Below, piece by piece: positions 8,656 to 15,918 of a stretch of DNA of 22,507 bases (positions within the stretch are counted from its first letter, which is position 1; every line of letters starts with the position of its first letter). The notes below the pieces were generated by a model. The model searched no databases. It had not been told where the DNA came from and saw nothing but the letters and a program-made list of their open reading frames with translations. The position numbers and the translations under genes are program-made. Origin of the DNA: Actinomycetota bacterium (GTDB taxonomy: Bacteria > Actinomycetota > Coriobacteriia > Coriobacteriales > RUG844); NCBI GenBank assembly GCA_013335845.1, contig JAAXUU010000002.1, positions 1-22,507 of the forward strand. Direction: 5' to 3'.

Positions 8656-9807
8656 ATGGATTTTGGTTTGTCGGAAGAGCAGGAACTACTGTTTGAAAAC
8701 CTTGCCGATCTCGTAGAACGAGAGTGGGACGAGGAAGCCTACAATGATTGTTACTATAACAAGCATTGTTATCCGCGCGATTTCATCATGAAGTTGCAGG
8801 AAGCCGGTTTCACGATGTTGGGTGTTCCGGAGGAGTTCGGAGGCACTCCGGTGGATACCGTCACCATGGTGATGTTCGCAAAGGAATTGGCGAGGATGAC
8901 CGGTGCGTCGCTACCCTGTGCAAGCAATGCTATCAGCATAGACGATATCCTTTCATTCGGTAGCCCCGAGCAGCAGAGAATCGTTCTCGATTATGTGGCC
9001 CAGAACGGATCGGCGCCCTTCGCGTTGGGTTTCAGTGAGCCTCAAGCGGGTTCTGATTCCAGCGGCATACTCACTACCGCAACGCGCAAAGATGGAAAAG
9101 TATATATAAGTGGGCACAAGACCATGGTAACCGATGCGGACACGTCCCCTTATCTTCTGTGTATCACGAAGAACCTCGAGGAGCCTGTCGCTTTCAAAGC
9201 CATGTCGATGTGGTTGGTGCCGATGGACGCCCCCGGTGTCCGGCTTGAACCGTTGCATAAAATAGGTCTTCGTACGAGCGGTTTCCATGAGGTCTACCTT
9301 GAGAACGTCGAACTCCCGGAAAGTTCACTCTTGGGTGTCGAAGGTGCCGGTTTCATGCAGCTCATGAAGAACTTCGAAATCGAGCGCTTGATGTTGGTCG
9401 CCATCGGCGTCGGAATGGCCGAAGCGGCGTTCGAGGAAGTTGCCCGCTACGCGAATTACCGCGAGCAGTTCGGCAAACCTCTCGGTCAATTCCAGCTCAT
9501 TCAAGAAAAAATCACCGATATGGCTATCAAGCTCGAGAATATGAAGAACATCATCTTCAAGACCGCCTGGGAGAAGGATAACGGTCGTTCCGTCCAGATC
9601 GGTTCCGCTCTGGCGAAGCGCTATTGTGCTATGGCTTCCTTCGAGGTTCTGGATGAAGCCATGCAGATCATGGGAGGAATGGGATATACGGAGGAAAGCA
9701 GGATATCACGTATGTGGCTCGATGCCCGTCATCTCCGTATCGCCGGTGGAACCGATGAGATCATGGTTCATATCGCCGGACGTGCGATTCTGAAGAACTA
9801 CAAGTGA
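8656..9807 (+). CDS. ydiO: Acyl-CoA dehydrogenase/reductase, YdiO/CaiA type
   Basis: This is an FAD-dependent enzyme of the acyl-CoA dehydrogenase superfamily that interconverts acyl-CoA and 2-enoyl-CoA with ETF as electron partner. At 383 residues it matches my recollection of E. coli YdiO, and it shares long stretches with YdiO and with crotonobetainyl-CoA reductase CaiA (FQLIQEKITDMAIKLENMKN, MQIMGGMGYTEESRISRMW, GGTDEIMVHIAGRAILK). The FAD and substrate segment FSEPQAGSDSSG is present. The position of the MCAD catalytic Glu (the YEGT motif) is Gly364. However, Glu243 (EIERLMLV) sits where isovaleryl- and long-chain dehydrogenases carry their catalytic base. The start is clear (MDFGLSEEQELL, preceded by AAGGAAGG). 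CaiA works physiologically as a reductase, so anaerobic enoyl-CoA reduction is plausible. The substrate is not determined. Confidence 0.88.
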   Translation: MDFGLSEEQELLFENLADLVEREWDEEAYNDCYYNKHCYPRDFIMKLQEAGFTMLGVPEEFGGTPVDTVTMVMFAKELARMTGASLPCASNAISIDDILSFGSPEQQRIVLDYVAQNGSAPFALGFSEPQAGSDSSGILTTATRKDGKVYISGHKTMVTDADTSPYLLCITKNLEEPVAFKAMSMWLVPMDAPGVRLEPLHKIGLRTSGFHEVYLENVELPESSLLGVEGAGFMQLMKNFEIERLMLVAIGVGMAEAAFEEVARYANYREQFGKPLGQFQLIQEKITDMAIKLENMKNIIFKTAWEKDNGRSVQIGSALAKRYCAMASFEVLDEAMQIMGGMGYTEESRISRMWLDARHLRIAGGTDEIMVHIAGRAILKNYK

Positions 9808-9823
9808 ATTCGATAGCACGGAC

Positions 9824-9849
9824 CGGTGATTCCCTTAGGGGAATCACCG
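9824..9849 (+). repeat. Perfect intercistronic hairpin
   Basis: CGGTGATTCCC (9824-9834) and GGGAATCACCG (9839-9849) form a perfect 11-bp stem around a TTAG tetraloop, 16 bases after the dehydrogenase stop. A second small stem, CGAAC (9853-9857) with GTTCG (9864-9868), follows at once. No T-run follows either, so this is not a classical intrinsic terminator. It may act as an mRNA stability or processing element, or as an attenuator setting different levels for genes before and after it. Confidence 0.7.
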
Positions 9850-9888
9850 ATCCGAACGTTGTTGTTCGTATCACGAGGAGAAGTGAAC

Positions 9889-10653
9889 ATGAATGTTGTA
9901 GCTTGCGTTAAAGTGGTTCCCGATGATCAAGATCTTACAGTATCCCCGGACTACACACTCGATTTCGATCGGGCACGACCTTCTATCAGCACCTACGATC
10001 TCAATGCGGTGGAAGAGGGAGTCCGATTGGTGGAAGACAACGGTGGTTCGCTCAAGGTCCTCACCGTCGGTGATTCTTCCATCGACGACTCGAAACTGAA
10101 GAAGAATATCCTGTCTCGAGGCGCCGATGATCTTCTGATGGTCGCTGACGAGGACATGAAAGCTATGGATGCCCACCAGACGGCATGCGCGCTCAAAGCA
10201 GCTTTGGCAAAGATAGATTCCTATGACCTCATCCTATGTGGGGATGGGTCGGCCGATTTGTATGCGCAGCAGGTCGGCGCTCAGCTCGGACAACTTCTGG
10301 GCATTCCGGTTATAAATTGCGTGAGCAAGATCACAGTCGAGAACGGCGCCGTCATTGCAGAGCGCACCCTTGAGCATGAAGTCGAGATTCTCGAGATACC
10401 CATGCCGGCGGTGATTTCGGTTACGTCCGATATCAACCTTCCCCGTATAGCCGGTATGAAACAGATACTCGCTGCCGGTAAGAAACCTGCGGTGGTCTTG
10501 CGTGCGACAGATCTCGAGTACGCCGCTTTGGCAACCATCGAAGTTCTTGAAACGCTCGCACCGAAGGAAACGGACCGCAAACACATCATCATCGAAGGCG
10601 ATTCCGACGAAGCGATTGCGGCATTCATAGCCAATGTTGCGAAAGTGATCTAG
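9889..10653 (+). CDS. fixA: Electron transfer flavoprotein beta subunit, FixA/YdiQ type
   Basis: This is the small subunit of a heterodimeric ETF that takes electrons from, or gives them to, the acyl-CoA dehydrogenase encoded upstream. From the ATG at 9889 (MNVVACVKVVPDDQDLTV) it has 254 residues, the usual size for FixA and YdiQ. GAGGAG at 9875-9880 is the binding site. The in-frame ATG at 9826 lies inside the preceding hairpin and adds 21 unlikely residues. Family features are the N-terminal VKVVPD segment, DLNAVEEGVRLVEDNGG (about 40-56), DLILCGDGSADLYAQQVGAQLGQLLGIPVINCV, and a late DINLPRIAGMKQILAAGKKP that resembles the ETF beta signature. The paired alpha subunit gene follows after 12 bases. 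Whether this ETF bifurcates electrons, as FixAB of diazotrophs does, cannot be decided from the sequence alone. Confidence 0.92.
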   Translation: MNVVACVKVVPDDQDLTVSPDYTLDFDRARPSISTYDLNAVEEGVRLVEDNGGSLKVLTVGDSSIDDSKLKKNILSRGADDLLMVADEDMKAMDAHQTACALKAALAKIDSYDLILCGDGSADLYAQQVGAQLGQLLGIPVINCVSKITVENGAVIAERTLEHEVEILEIPMPAVISVTSDINLPRIAGMKQILAAGKKPAVVLRATDLEYAALATIEVLETLAPKETDRKHIIIEGDSDEAIAAFIANVAKVI

Positions 10654-10665
10654 GGAGAGGATTTC

Positions 10666-11565
10666 ATGAAAGCATTCATATACGCCGAGACAGCACCACA
10701 GATGTCTGCGCTATGCGGTTGTGCACGGGCATACGCCGATGCCGTCGAAGCCGTCGCCATCGGTGACGAGCTGAAAGATGCAGCTCTAGCTGACAAGGTC
10801 TTCCATATCGCCACTCAAGCCGGAGTAATGGTTGAAGATTACACCGAGACCATCGCAGATCTCATAGCGAACGAGCAACCGGATTTCGTTTTCATCGAAA
10901 CAACGCGGCGGAATAAACTCATCGCCGGCCGTATCGCGGCTCTACTCGGCACGAGCGTCATGACCGATGTTATCGAACTTGCCGAAAACGGCACAGCGAA
11001 GCACCTCGTATATGGGGGAGCTGCGACTCGAACCGAGAAGGCTACGGGTCCTGTAGCGATATACTTGCTCGGGAGTGATGTGCTTCCAAACCATGATGCC
11101 CAGGGAGCCAATGAGATAGTCGAAGTCCCCTTCATAACTCCCGTATCTCAAGTCAAGTGCAGGTCGGTTGCGAAGAAGGAGAAAAGCGCTGTTAACCTTT
11201 CAGCTTCTCAAACGGTGGTAGGTATCGGCCGTGGTATAGCCAAAGAGGATGACCTCGTCATGATCCGCGCATTCGCGGATGCGATAGAGGGCGAGGTCGG
11301 CTGCACGCGTCCGATCGCAGAGGAAGAGAAGTGGCTACCCCGCGAGGTGTACATCGGTGTGTCCGGTGTCATGCTGGCACCGGAGGTCTATGTTGCCATC
11401 GGTCTATCAGGGCAAGTACAACATACCGTCGGTATCAATCGCGCGAAAACGATCATAGCCATCAACAAAGAAGCATCCGCTCCTATCTTCAAGCAGGCGG
11501 ATTATGGCATTGTAGGTGACCTTTACAAGGTGATTCCCGCCTTGACCGAGGCGTTCGGAAAATAG
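10666..11565 (+). CDS. fixB: Electron transfer flavoprotein alpha subunit, FixB/YdiR type
   Basis: This is the large ETF subunit; its C-terminal half binds FAD. The protein has 299 residues, slightly shorter than E. coli FixB or YdiR. The N-terminal half (MKAFIYAETAPQMSALCGCARAYADAVEAVAIG) is the variable ETF fold. The conserved FAD region begins near GIGRGIAKEDDLVMIRAFADAIEGEVGCTRPIAEEEKWLPREVYIGVSG and continues through IGLSGQVQHTVGINRAKTIIAINKEASAPIFKQADYGIVGDLYKVIPAL, which holds the alpha-subunit signature. The ATG follows GGAGAGG (10654-10660). It lies between the beta subunit and the FixC oxidoreductase, and all are probably made from one transcript. Assignment to the ETF alpha family is secure; choosing fixB over ydiR is only a naming preference. 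Confidence 0.93.
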   Translation: MKAFIYAETAPQMSALCGCARAYADAVEAVAIGDELKDAALADKVFHIATQAGVMVEDYTETIADLIANEQPDFVFIETTRRNKLIAGRIAALLGTSVMTDVIELAENGTAKHLVYGGAATRTEKATGPVAIYLLGSDVLPNHDAQGANEIVEVPFITPVSQVKCRSVAKKEKSAVNLSASQTVVGIGRGIAKEDDLVMIRAFADAIEGEVGCTRPIAEEEKWLPREVYIGVSGVMLAPEVYVAIGLSGQVQHTVGINRAKTIIAINKEASAPIFKQADYGIVGDLYKVIPALTEAFGK

Positions 11566-11596
11566 CGACCGAAGTCGTATTGAAAGGATTCAGTGT

Positions 11597-12889
11597 ATGT
11601 CCGAGGACAAATTCGACGCGATTGTCGTAGGCGGCGGGCTCGCGGGGACGGTGGCCGCCTACCTTATGGCCAACGCCGGTTTGGAAGTCGTTCTAATCGA
11701 GCGCGGCAATTTCCCCGGCAGCAAGAATATGACGGGGGGACGGCTCTACACGCATAGTATCGAGAAAATCATACCGGGTTTCACCGCAGAGGCCCCTTTG
11801 GAGCGGAAAATCACACGTGAGTGCGTCACCATGCTTACCGACGACTCTGCGGTGGGGCTGGATTATCGTTCGACTCGGCTTGGAAAGCAGGGGAGTGATT
11901 CCTATTCTGTACTGACTTCGGTACTCGATCAGTGGCTTGCAGATAAGGCTGAGGAGGCAGGGGCTCAGATCATCGCGGGAATCAGCATCGAGAACCTTAT
12001 CGTTCGAGAGGGAAGGGTTTGCGGGGTGATCGCCGGCGATGATGAATTGGAAGCGAATGTGACCATCTTGGCCGACGGGGCGAACTCGCTTCTCGCGCAG
12101 AAGATCGGGATGCGCGCTGAATTCAAGCCATCGCAGGTGGCGGTAGGGGTGAAAGAGCTCATACGTCTTCCTGCGAGCGTCATCGAAGATCGCTTCTGTA
12201 GTAGTGATGGCGAGGGAACGGCCTCTCTTTTCGTGGGTAGCCCGACTGCGGGAAGCATAGGAGGGGGATTCCTCTACACCAACAAGGAGAGCGTCTCTTT
12301 GGGAATCGTCGCGACATTGAGTACGCTTGTGGAAGGGAACCGATCGGCTCCTGCGATGCTGGAAGCACTCAAGAGGCATCATGCAGTCGCGCCGTTGATC
12401 AAGAACGGCAAACTGCTCGAGTACTCCGGGCATATCGTGCTGGAAGGCGGTTATGACATGATCCCGAAACTCATCGGCGACGGCGTGTTGGTCGTTGGTG
12501 ATGGCGCCGGCTTCTGCATGAATCTCGGTTATGCGGTCCGCGGTATGGATCTCGCCATCGCCTCGGCGGAATGCGCTGCGAAAGCGGTTATCGAAGCATC
12601 GGGACAAGGGGATTTCAGCGCGGAATCACTCGCAGTCTATCGCACGCTTCTCGAGCAGGGTTTCGTGTTGAAAGACATGAAGACCTATCGTAGATTCCCG
12701 CATTTCATGGATTCGACACCACGCTTGTTCGATGAGTATCCACGACTAGCCGCGGATACTATGGAGGAGATGTTCGTGGTTGACGGAAGACCATCGATAC
12801 CTTTGCGAAAGGCTGTCATGCCTCACCTCAAACGAATCGGCATCGGCACCCTGATCAAGGATGTCCGGAAGGGATTGGGTTCATTATGA
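11597..12889 (+). CDS. fixC: FixC/YdiS-type flavoprotein, ETF:quinone oxidoreductase family
   Basis: FixC is an FAD protein related to ETF:quinone oxidoreductase. With FixX it links the ETF pool to membrane quinone. The 430-residue chain starts with a dinucleotide-binding fold: GGGLAG at 12-17, followed by IERG after the second strand. TGGRLYTHSIEKIIPGF is typical of the FixC group, and the second FAD motif is GDGAGFCMNLGYAVRGMDLAIASAECAAKAV. No C-terminal ferredoxin domain is present, as expected when FixX is separate. The ATG follows AAAGGA at 11583-11588. The stop overlaps the fixX start (ATGATGG), which indicates translational coupling. Geranylgeranyl-reductase-like flavoproteins share this fold, but the neighbours and the fixX fusion point favour FixC. 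Confidence 0.93.
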   Translation: MSEDKFDAIVVGGGLAGTVAAYLMANAGLEVVLIERGNFPGSKNMTGGRLYTHSIEKIIPGFTAEAPLERKITRECVTMLTDDSAVGLDYRSTRLGKQGSDSYSVLTSVLDQWLADKAEEAGAQIIAGISIENLIVREGRVCGVIAGDDELEANVTILADGANSLLAQKIGMRAEFKPSQVAVGVKELIRLPASVIEDRFCSSDGEGTASLFVGSPTAGSIGGGFLYTNKESVSLGIVATLSTLVEGNRSAPAMLEALKRHHAVAPLIKNGKLLEYSGHIVLEGGYDMIPKLIGDGVLVVGDGAGFCMNLGYAVRGMDLAIASAECAAKAVIEASGQGDFSAESLAVYRTLLEQGFVLKDMKTYRRFPHFMDSTPRLFDEYPRLAADTMEEMFVVDGRPSIPLRKAVMPHLKRIGIGTLIKDVRKGLGSL

Positions 12890-13179
12890 TGGAATATGTG
12901 GATGTCGATGAAAAACTCGCGGTGGATAAGTTCTACGTTGACGAAGATAATGCACATATCGTGTTGAGGGAACTCGGTCCGGGGGATATGATGCAATTCC
13001 ACACATTGGAACTTGCGTGTCCGGCGGGGCTTTATGAGTGCTTACCCGATGGTACGGTCCGTTTCGATTATGCCGGTTGTCTTGAGTGTGGAACCTGTCG
13101 GATCCTGTGTGGGACAACGATTCTCGAGAAGTGGGAGTTCCCTCGTGGAACTTTCGGTGTCGAATATCGTTACGGTTGA
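12886..13179 (+). CDS. fixX: Ferredoxin-like protein FixX/YdiT
   Basis: This small iron-sulfur protein partners FixC and carries electrons between ETF and the quinone site. It has 97 residues, the usual FixX size. Cysteines lie at 45, 52, 65, 68, 71 and 75; Cys65-x2-Cys68-x2-Cys71 (GCLECGTCRILC), together with another of these cysteines, would bind one 4Fe-4S cluster. The C-terminal WEFPRGTFGVEYRYG is characteristic of the family. Two adjacent ATG codons (12886 and 12889) are both possible starts; the first overlaps the fixC stop by four bases. It is the last gene of the module. No intrinsic terminator follows, so some transcription may run on into rpsP. Confidence 0.93.
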   Translation: MMEYVDVDEKLAVDKFYVDEDNAHIVLRELGPGDMMQFHTLELACPAGLYECLPDGTVRFDYAGCLECGTCRILCGTTILEKWEFPRGTFGVEYRYG

Positions 13180-13302
13180 TAGTGTTATAGATGGCGCTGT
13201 AGAAACCGCTGTCGATATCGCTGAGGCTGGTATCGATACAGGCAGATAGAATTTGCGGCACCGTTTGCCTGCTTTCTGCCGCATACCGAAAAAGCCACTA
13301 GG
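13180..13302 (+). other. Non-coding gap after fixX
   Basis: This is the 123-base stretch between the fixX stop and the rpsP promoter. It holds a 7-bp stem, TGCGGCA (13254-13260) with TGCCGCA (13277-13283), with no T-run after it, so I do not call it a terminator. The reading frame that stays open through part of it is not a credible gene. The module therefore ends without a recognisable transcription stop. Confidence 0.5.
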
Positions 13303-13325
13303 TTGCACCCTTTACCTAAGTGGCT
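13293..13325. promoter_or_regulatory. Dyad overlapping the rpsP promoter
   Basis: AGCCACTAGGT (13293-13303) pairs with ACCTAAGTGGCT (13314-13325), an 11-bp imperfect dyad with one bulged A. It covers the -35 element and spacer of the rpsP promoter and reaches the first base of the -10. Read on the minus strand it is a GC-containing hairpin followed by five T, i.e. it looks like an intrinsic terminator facing away from rpsP. It could be an operator, an antisense-transcription stop, or both. Confidence 0.55.
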
Positions 13326-13330
13326 ATAAT
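13303..13330 (+). promoter_or_regulatory. Promoter of the rpsP translation operon
   Basis: TTGCAC (13303-13308) and TATAAT (13325-13330) are separated by 16 bases, a near-consensus housekeeping sigma promoter and the best in the window. Transcription would start near 13337, leaving a leader of about 68 bases before the rpsP TTG codon. A short alternative -10, TATTAT, lies at 13335-13340. Confidence 0.75.
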
Positions 13331-13404
13331 AACGTATTATGTTCATTTGCTATGCGTAAACCTGTAGTTGCACACGGCAACTGCGAAGAACAGAGGAGTT
13401 AGTT

Positions 13405-13653
13405 TTGTCTGTAAAAATTCGTCTTGCACGCCACGGTGCCAAGAAGGCACCTTTCTATCGCGTTGTTGCTGCCGACGGCCGTTCACCGCGTGATGGACGT
13501 TTCATCGAGGAACTCGGTCGATACAATCCTTGCACCTCTCCTTCGACCATCACCTTGGATCTCGAGAAGGTAGACGCTTGGATCGCCAAGGGTGCTCAGC
13601 CGACCGATACCGCTGCGAAACTTATCGGGATTGCCCGTAAGGAAGCCAAATAA
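13405..13653 (+). CDS. rpsP: 30S ribosomal protein S16
   Basis: S16 binds 16S rRNA early in assembly of the small ribosomal subunit. The protein has 82 residues and starts with the family signature [41 protein letters not shown]. The start is TTG at 13405. It is the only sensible choice because the conserved N-terminus begins there, with AGGAG at 13394-13398 as a strong binding site. The stop overlaps the khpA start by one base (TAATG). It is the first gene of the rpsP-khpA-rimM-trmD block, a widely conserved order. Confidence 0.97.
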   Translation: MSVKIRLARHGAKKAPFYRVVAADGRSPRDGRFIEELGRYNPCTSPSTITLDLEKVDAWIAKGAQPTDTAAKLIGIARKEAK

Positions 13654-13904
13654 TGGCTCAAACCCACGAAGATGTCGCCGGATTGGTCGACATGTTGGTG
13701 CGTTCGCTTGTCACTGATGAGGATGCGGTCAAAATCGACTCTTCCGAAGAAGGAGATACCCTCCGTTTGGATATCAGCGTCTCGGAAGAAGAAGTAGGCA
13801 AAGTCATCGGTCGCCAAGGCCGTGTCATAAAAGCAATCCGGACGCTTGCGCGTGCTGCTGCCTCACAGGCAGGTTTCTCTGTCGAGGTAGAGATTTCGGA
13901 TTAG
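13653..13904 (+). CDS. khpA: KH-domain RNA-binding protein KhpA (YlqC family)
   Basis: KhpA is a small RNA-binding protein. In Gram-positive bacteria it works with KhpB and affects cell size and division. The 83-residue chain is one KH domain with the nucleic-acid-binding GxxG loop as GRQG at 53-56 (VGKVIGRQGRVIKAIRTLARAAA). It overlaps the rpsP stop by one base and has AAGGAAG at 13639-13645 as binding site. It is found between rpsP and rimM in many Gram-positive genomes, which supports the call. Its RNA targets cannot be inferred here. Confidence 0.93.
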   Translation: MAQTHEDVAGLVDMLVRSLVTDEDAVKIDSSEEGDTLRLDISVSEEEVGKVIGRQGRVIKAIRTLARAAASQAGFSVEVEISD

Positions 13905-13908
13905 GCGT

Positions 13909-14472
13909 ATGGAATCTGCGTCTACTACTCCGTACGCGAACATCGCGACGATTGTCAAAACGCAAGGACTCAAAGGGGAGGTCGTGGTGAAATCCACCAC
14001 GGGACTTCCTTTTGCTTTGCCTGTGGGCAGCACCGTTTTCTTCACACCGCCCTCTTTGCGCGGAGTGAGAAGCGCGAAGATAACGGGAGTCTCGGGGATC
14101 GACTACAGTGCTGCCGTCACTTTCGATGCTATCGTTGATATCGATGGGGCGAAACAACTGGTTGGAAAGACGATCCTTGCGCGACGAATCGACATACCCG
14201 AGTCTCCTTTCGACCCCGAAGTGTTGGTGGGTCGTGAGGTAGTCTGTGTCGAACGTGGCCGGTTGGGAACCATAGTCGACATCTTGTTTTCCCGTGCAAA
14301 CGATGTATGGGTGGTGCAAGGCCGCTTCGGTGAGGTCATGATCCCGGTTATCGATGACGTCGTGCTCGATGTGCCCGAGGACAGCGAACAGCCGATATCG
14401 GTTCGCTTGCTTGAAGGATTGATAGATAGCGAGGCAGAGGAGATAGACACCACGGAGGGAGAGATCCGTTGA
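13909..14472 (+). CDS. rimM: Ribosome maturation factor RimM
   Basis: RimM binds S19 and helps mature the 16S rRNA 3' domain of the small subunit. The 187-residue protein shows the N-terminal RimM barrel (ANIATIVKTQGLKGEVVVKSTTGLP) and then the PRC-barrel segment (VLVGREVVCVERGRLGTIVDILFSRANDVWVVQGRFGEVMIPVIDDVVLDV), which carries the conserved dipeptide-like hydrophobic region. The ATG lies four bases after the khpA stop with only a weak AGG, so it probably relies on translational coupling. It overlaps the trmD start by four bases. Confidence 0.95.
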   Translation: MESASTTPYANIATIVKTQGLKGEVVVKSTTGLPFALPVGSTVFFTPPSLRGVRSAKITGVSGIDYSAAVTFDAIVDIDGAKQLVGKTILARRIDIPESPFDPEVLVGREVVCVERGRLGTIVDILFSRANDVWVVQGRFGEVMIPVIDDVVLDVPEDSEQPISVRLLEGLIDSEAEEIDTTEGEIR

Positions 14473-15212
14473 TCATAGAGACACTATCGGTCTTTCCTGA
14501 AATGTTCACTACTCCCATGAATACATCCATACTCGGTATCGCCCGTAGAAAGGGCATACTCGAATTCCATGCCCACGATTTGCGGGAGTGGACGCATGAT
14601 CGCCATCGTACCACCGATGACCAGCCGTATGGCGGTGGTCAGGGGCTGCTCATGAAGTGCGATCCGGTATTCGAAGCGCTCGATGAATTGGAAAGTCCAA
14701 AACATAATCCGATTCCGGCTAAGACTATATTCTTCACACCGAGTGGCGAGCCATTCAGCCAGGCGCTTGCGACCGAACTCGCACAAGAGAGCCGACTCAT
14801 TTTCGTTTGCGGACGATATGAAGGCTTCGATGAGCGCGTCTACACGCGTGCCGATCGCTGTATCTCATTAGGTGACTATGTTCTTACCGGCGGCGAATTG
14901 GCTGCCATGGTTGTTTCCGACGCGATTTGTCGACTCCTCCCGGGCGTGCTCGGCGATGAAGCCTCTCCGTATGAAGAGTCTTTCTCGGAAGGGCTTCTCG
15001 AATTCCCGCAATATACGCGGCCGGCAGTCTGCCGTGGACTCGAGGTCCCCGCTATCCTGCTTTCGGGAGACCATGGTAAGGTCGATGCTTGGCGTAGAAT
15101 GGAAGCGATTCGCAAGACGGCTCTGCTTCGCCCCGATTTGCTGGAAACGGCGGATCTGACGCCCGAAGAGAAGACGTTTGCAAACGGTGTATGTAATGGT
15201 ACCGCCGACTGA
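14469..15212 (+). CDS. trmD: tRNA (guanine37-N1)-methyltransferase TrmD
   Basis: TrmD methylates G37 next to the anticodon using S-adenosylmethionine, preventing +1 frameshifts. The protein has 247 residues. The start is TTG at 14469 (read as MIIETLSVFPEMF), chosen because the family N-terminus begins there and GGAGGGAGA lies at 14455-14462. It overlaps the rimM stop. The SPOUT trefoil-knot motifs are intact: TPSGEPFSQ, VCGRYEGFDERV and SLGDYVLTGGELAAMVVSDAICRLLPGVLG. The C-terminal helical domain includes YTRPAVCRGLEVPAILLSGDHGKVDAWRR. In most bacteria rplS follows; here lepB follows after 39 bases. Confidence 0.97.
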   Translation: MIIETLSVFPEMFTTPMNTSILGIARRKGILEFHAHDLREWTHDRHRTTDDQPYGGGQGLLMKCDPVFEALDELESPKHNPIPAKTIFFTPSGEPFSQALATELAQESRLIFVCGRYEGFDERVYTRADRCISLGDYVLTGGELAAMVVSDAICRLLPGVLGDEASPYEESFSEGLLEFPQYTRPAVCRGLEVPAILLSGDHGKVDAWRRMEAIRKTALLRPDLLETADLTPEEKTFANGVCNGTAD

Positions 15213-15251
15213 TGATACACTGATATCCCACTACTACAAAGGGTAATCGAC

Positions 15252-15905
15252 GTGAAGGATTTCAAGGACAAGGGTTATTCGGAAAACTCGTTCGACGCGA
15301 GTGGTTCAGACAGCGAGAACACTTCGGCGAGTGATCGTACTACAGCCCAAAGAGGAAAACAGAGTTCATTTATGAGAAGCTCTTTTGAGTTCCTCGTAAT
15401 GCTCGCTATCGCTTTCGCTCTCACATGGGGTATCAAAGCGTTTGTCGTACAACCGTTTCAGGTACCGACCGGCTCCATGGATCCGACTATTGAAATCGGG
15501 AATTACATCTTGTCGGAAAAGATAACCTATTACTTCGATGACATAGAGCAGGGCCAGATCGTCACATTCTCCGACCCTACGACTGACGAGCAGACCTTGG
15601 TCAAACGCTGCATCGCCACCGGCGGGCAAACCGTCGATATGGTCGACGGCTTTGTCGTTGTAGACGGGGTCCAACTCGACGAACCCTACACACACGGTAA
15701 ACCCAGCGATCCCTTCACCACGACCTACGTAGGCGTCGAGATCTCCTATCCCTTCCTCGTCCCGGATGGCTCTATCTGGGTGATGGGGGACAATCGCACC
15801 AACTCCGGCGACAGCCGCTATTTCGGTCCCATCCCCGTTTCCAGCGTTTCGGGGCATGCGTTTTTCACGTATTGGCCTTTCGATGAAATCGGAAGGCTCG
15901 TTTAG
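15252..15905 (+). CDS. lepB: Signal peptidase I
   Basis: This membrane protease removes signal peptides from exported proteins on the outer face of the membrane. The 217-residue protein has a charged, low-complexity cytoplasmic tail (1-42), one membrane segment at about 43-66 and an external catalytic domain. The nucleophile is Ser75 in PTGSMDPT and the general base is Lys118 in TLVKRC; the downstream boxes [14 protein letters not shown] and FFTYWPFD are present. The start GTG at 15252 follows AAAGGG at 15238-15243. A later ATG at 15372 (MRSSFEFL) is possible and would remove only the tail. With a single membrane segment it is the Gram-positive type. glyQ starts 13 bases after the stop. Confidence 0.95.
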   Translation: MKDFKDKGYSENSFDASGSDSENTSASDRTTAQRGKQSSFMRSSFEFLVMLAIAFALTWGIKAFVVQPFQVPTGSMDPTIEIGNYILSEKITYYFDDIEQGQIVTFSDPTTDEQTLVKRCIATGGQTVDMVDGFVVVDGVQLDEPYTHGKPSDPFTTTYVGVEISYPFLVPDGSIWVMGDNRTNSGDSRYFGPIPVSSVSGHAFFTYWPFDEIGRLV

Positions 15906-15918
15906 TTTGGAGAATACA

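Noticed and set aside
13013..13249. Open frame overlapping fixX and its downstream gap
   Set aside because: It overlaps fixX in another frame, lacks a binding site, and the translation is low complexity without homology I can recognise.
13254..13283. Stem TGCGGCA/TGCCGCA as a terminator for the fix genes
   Set aside because: The stem is only 7 bp with a 16-base loop, and no run of T follows on the plus strand.
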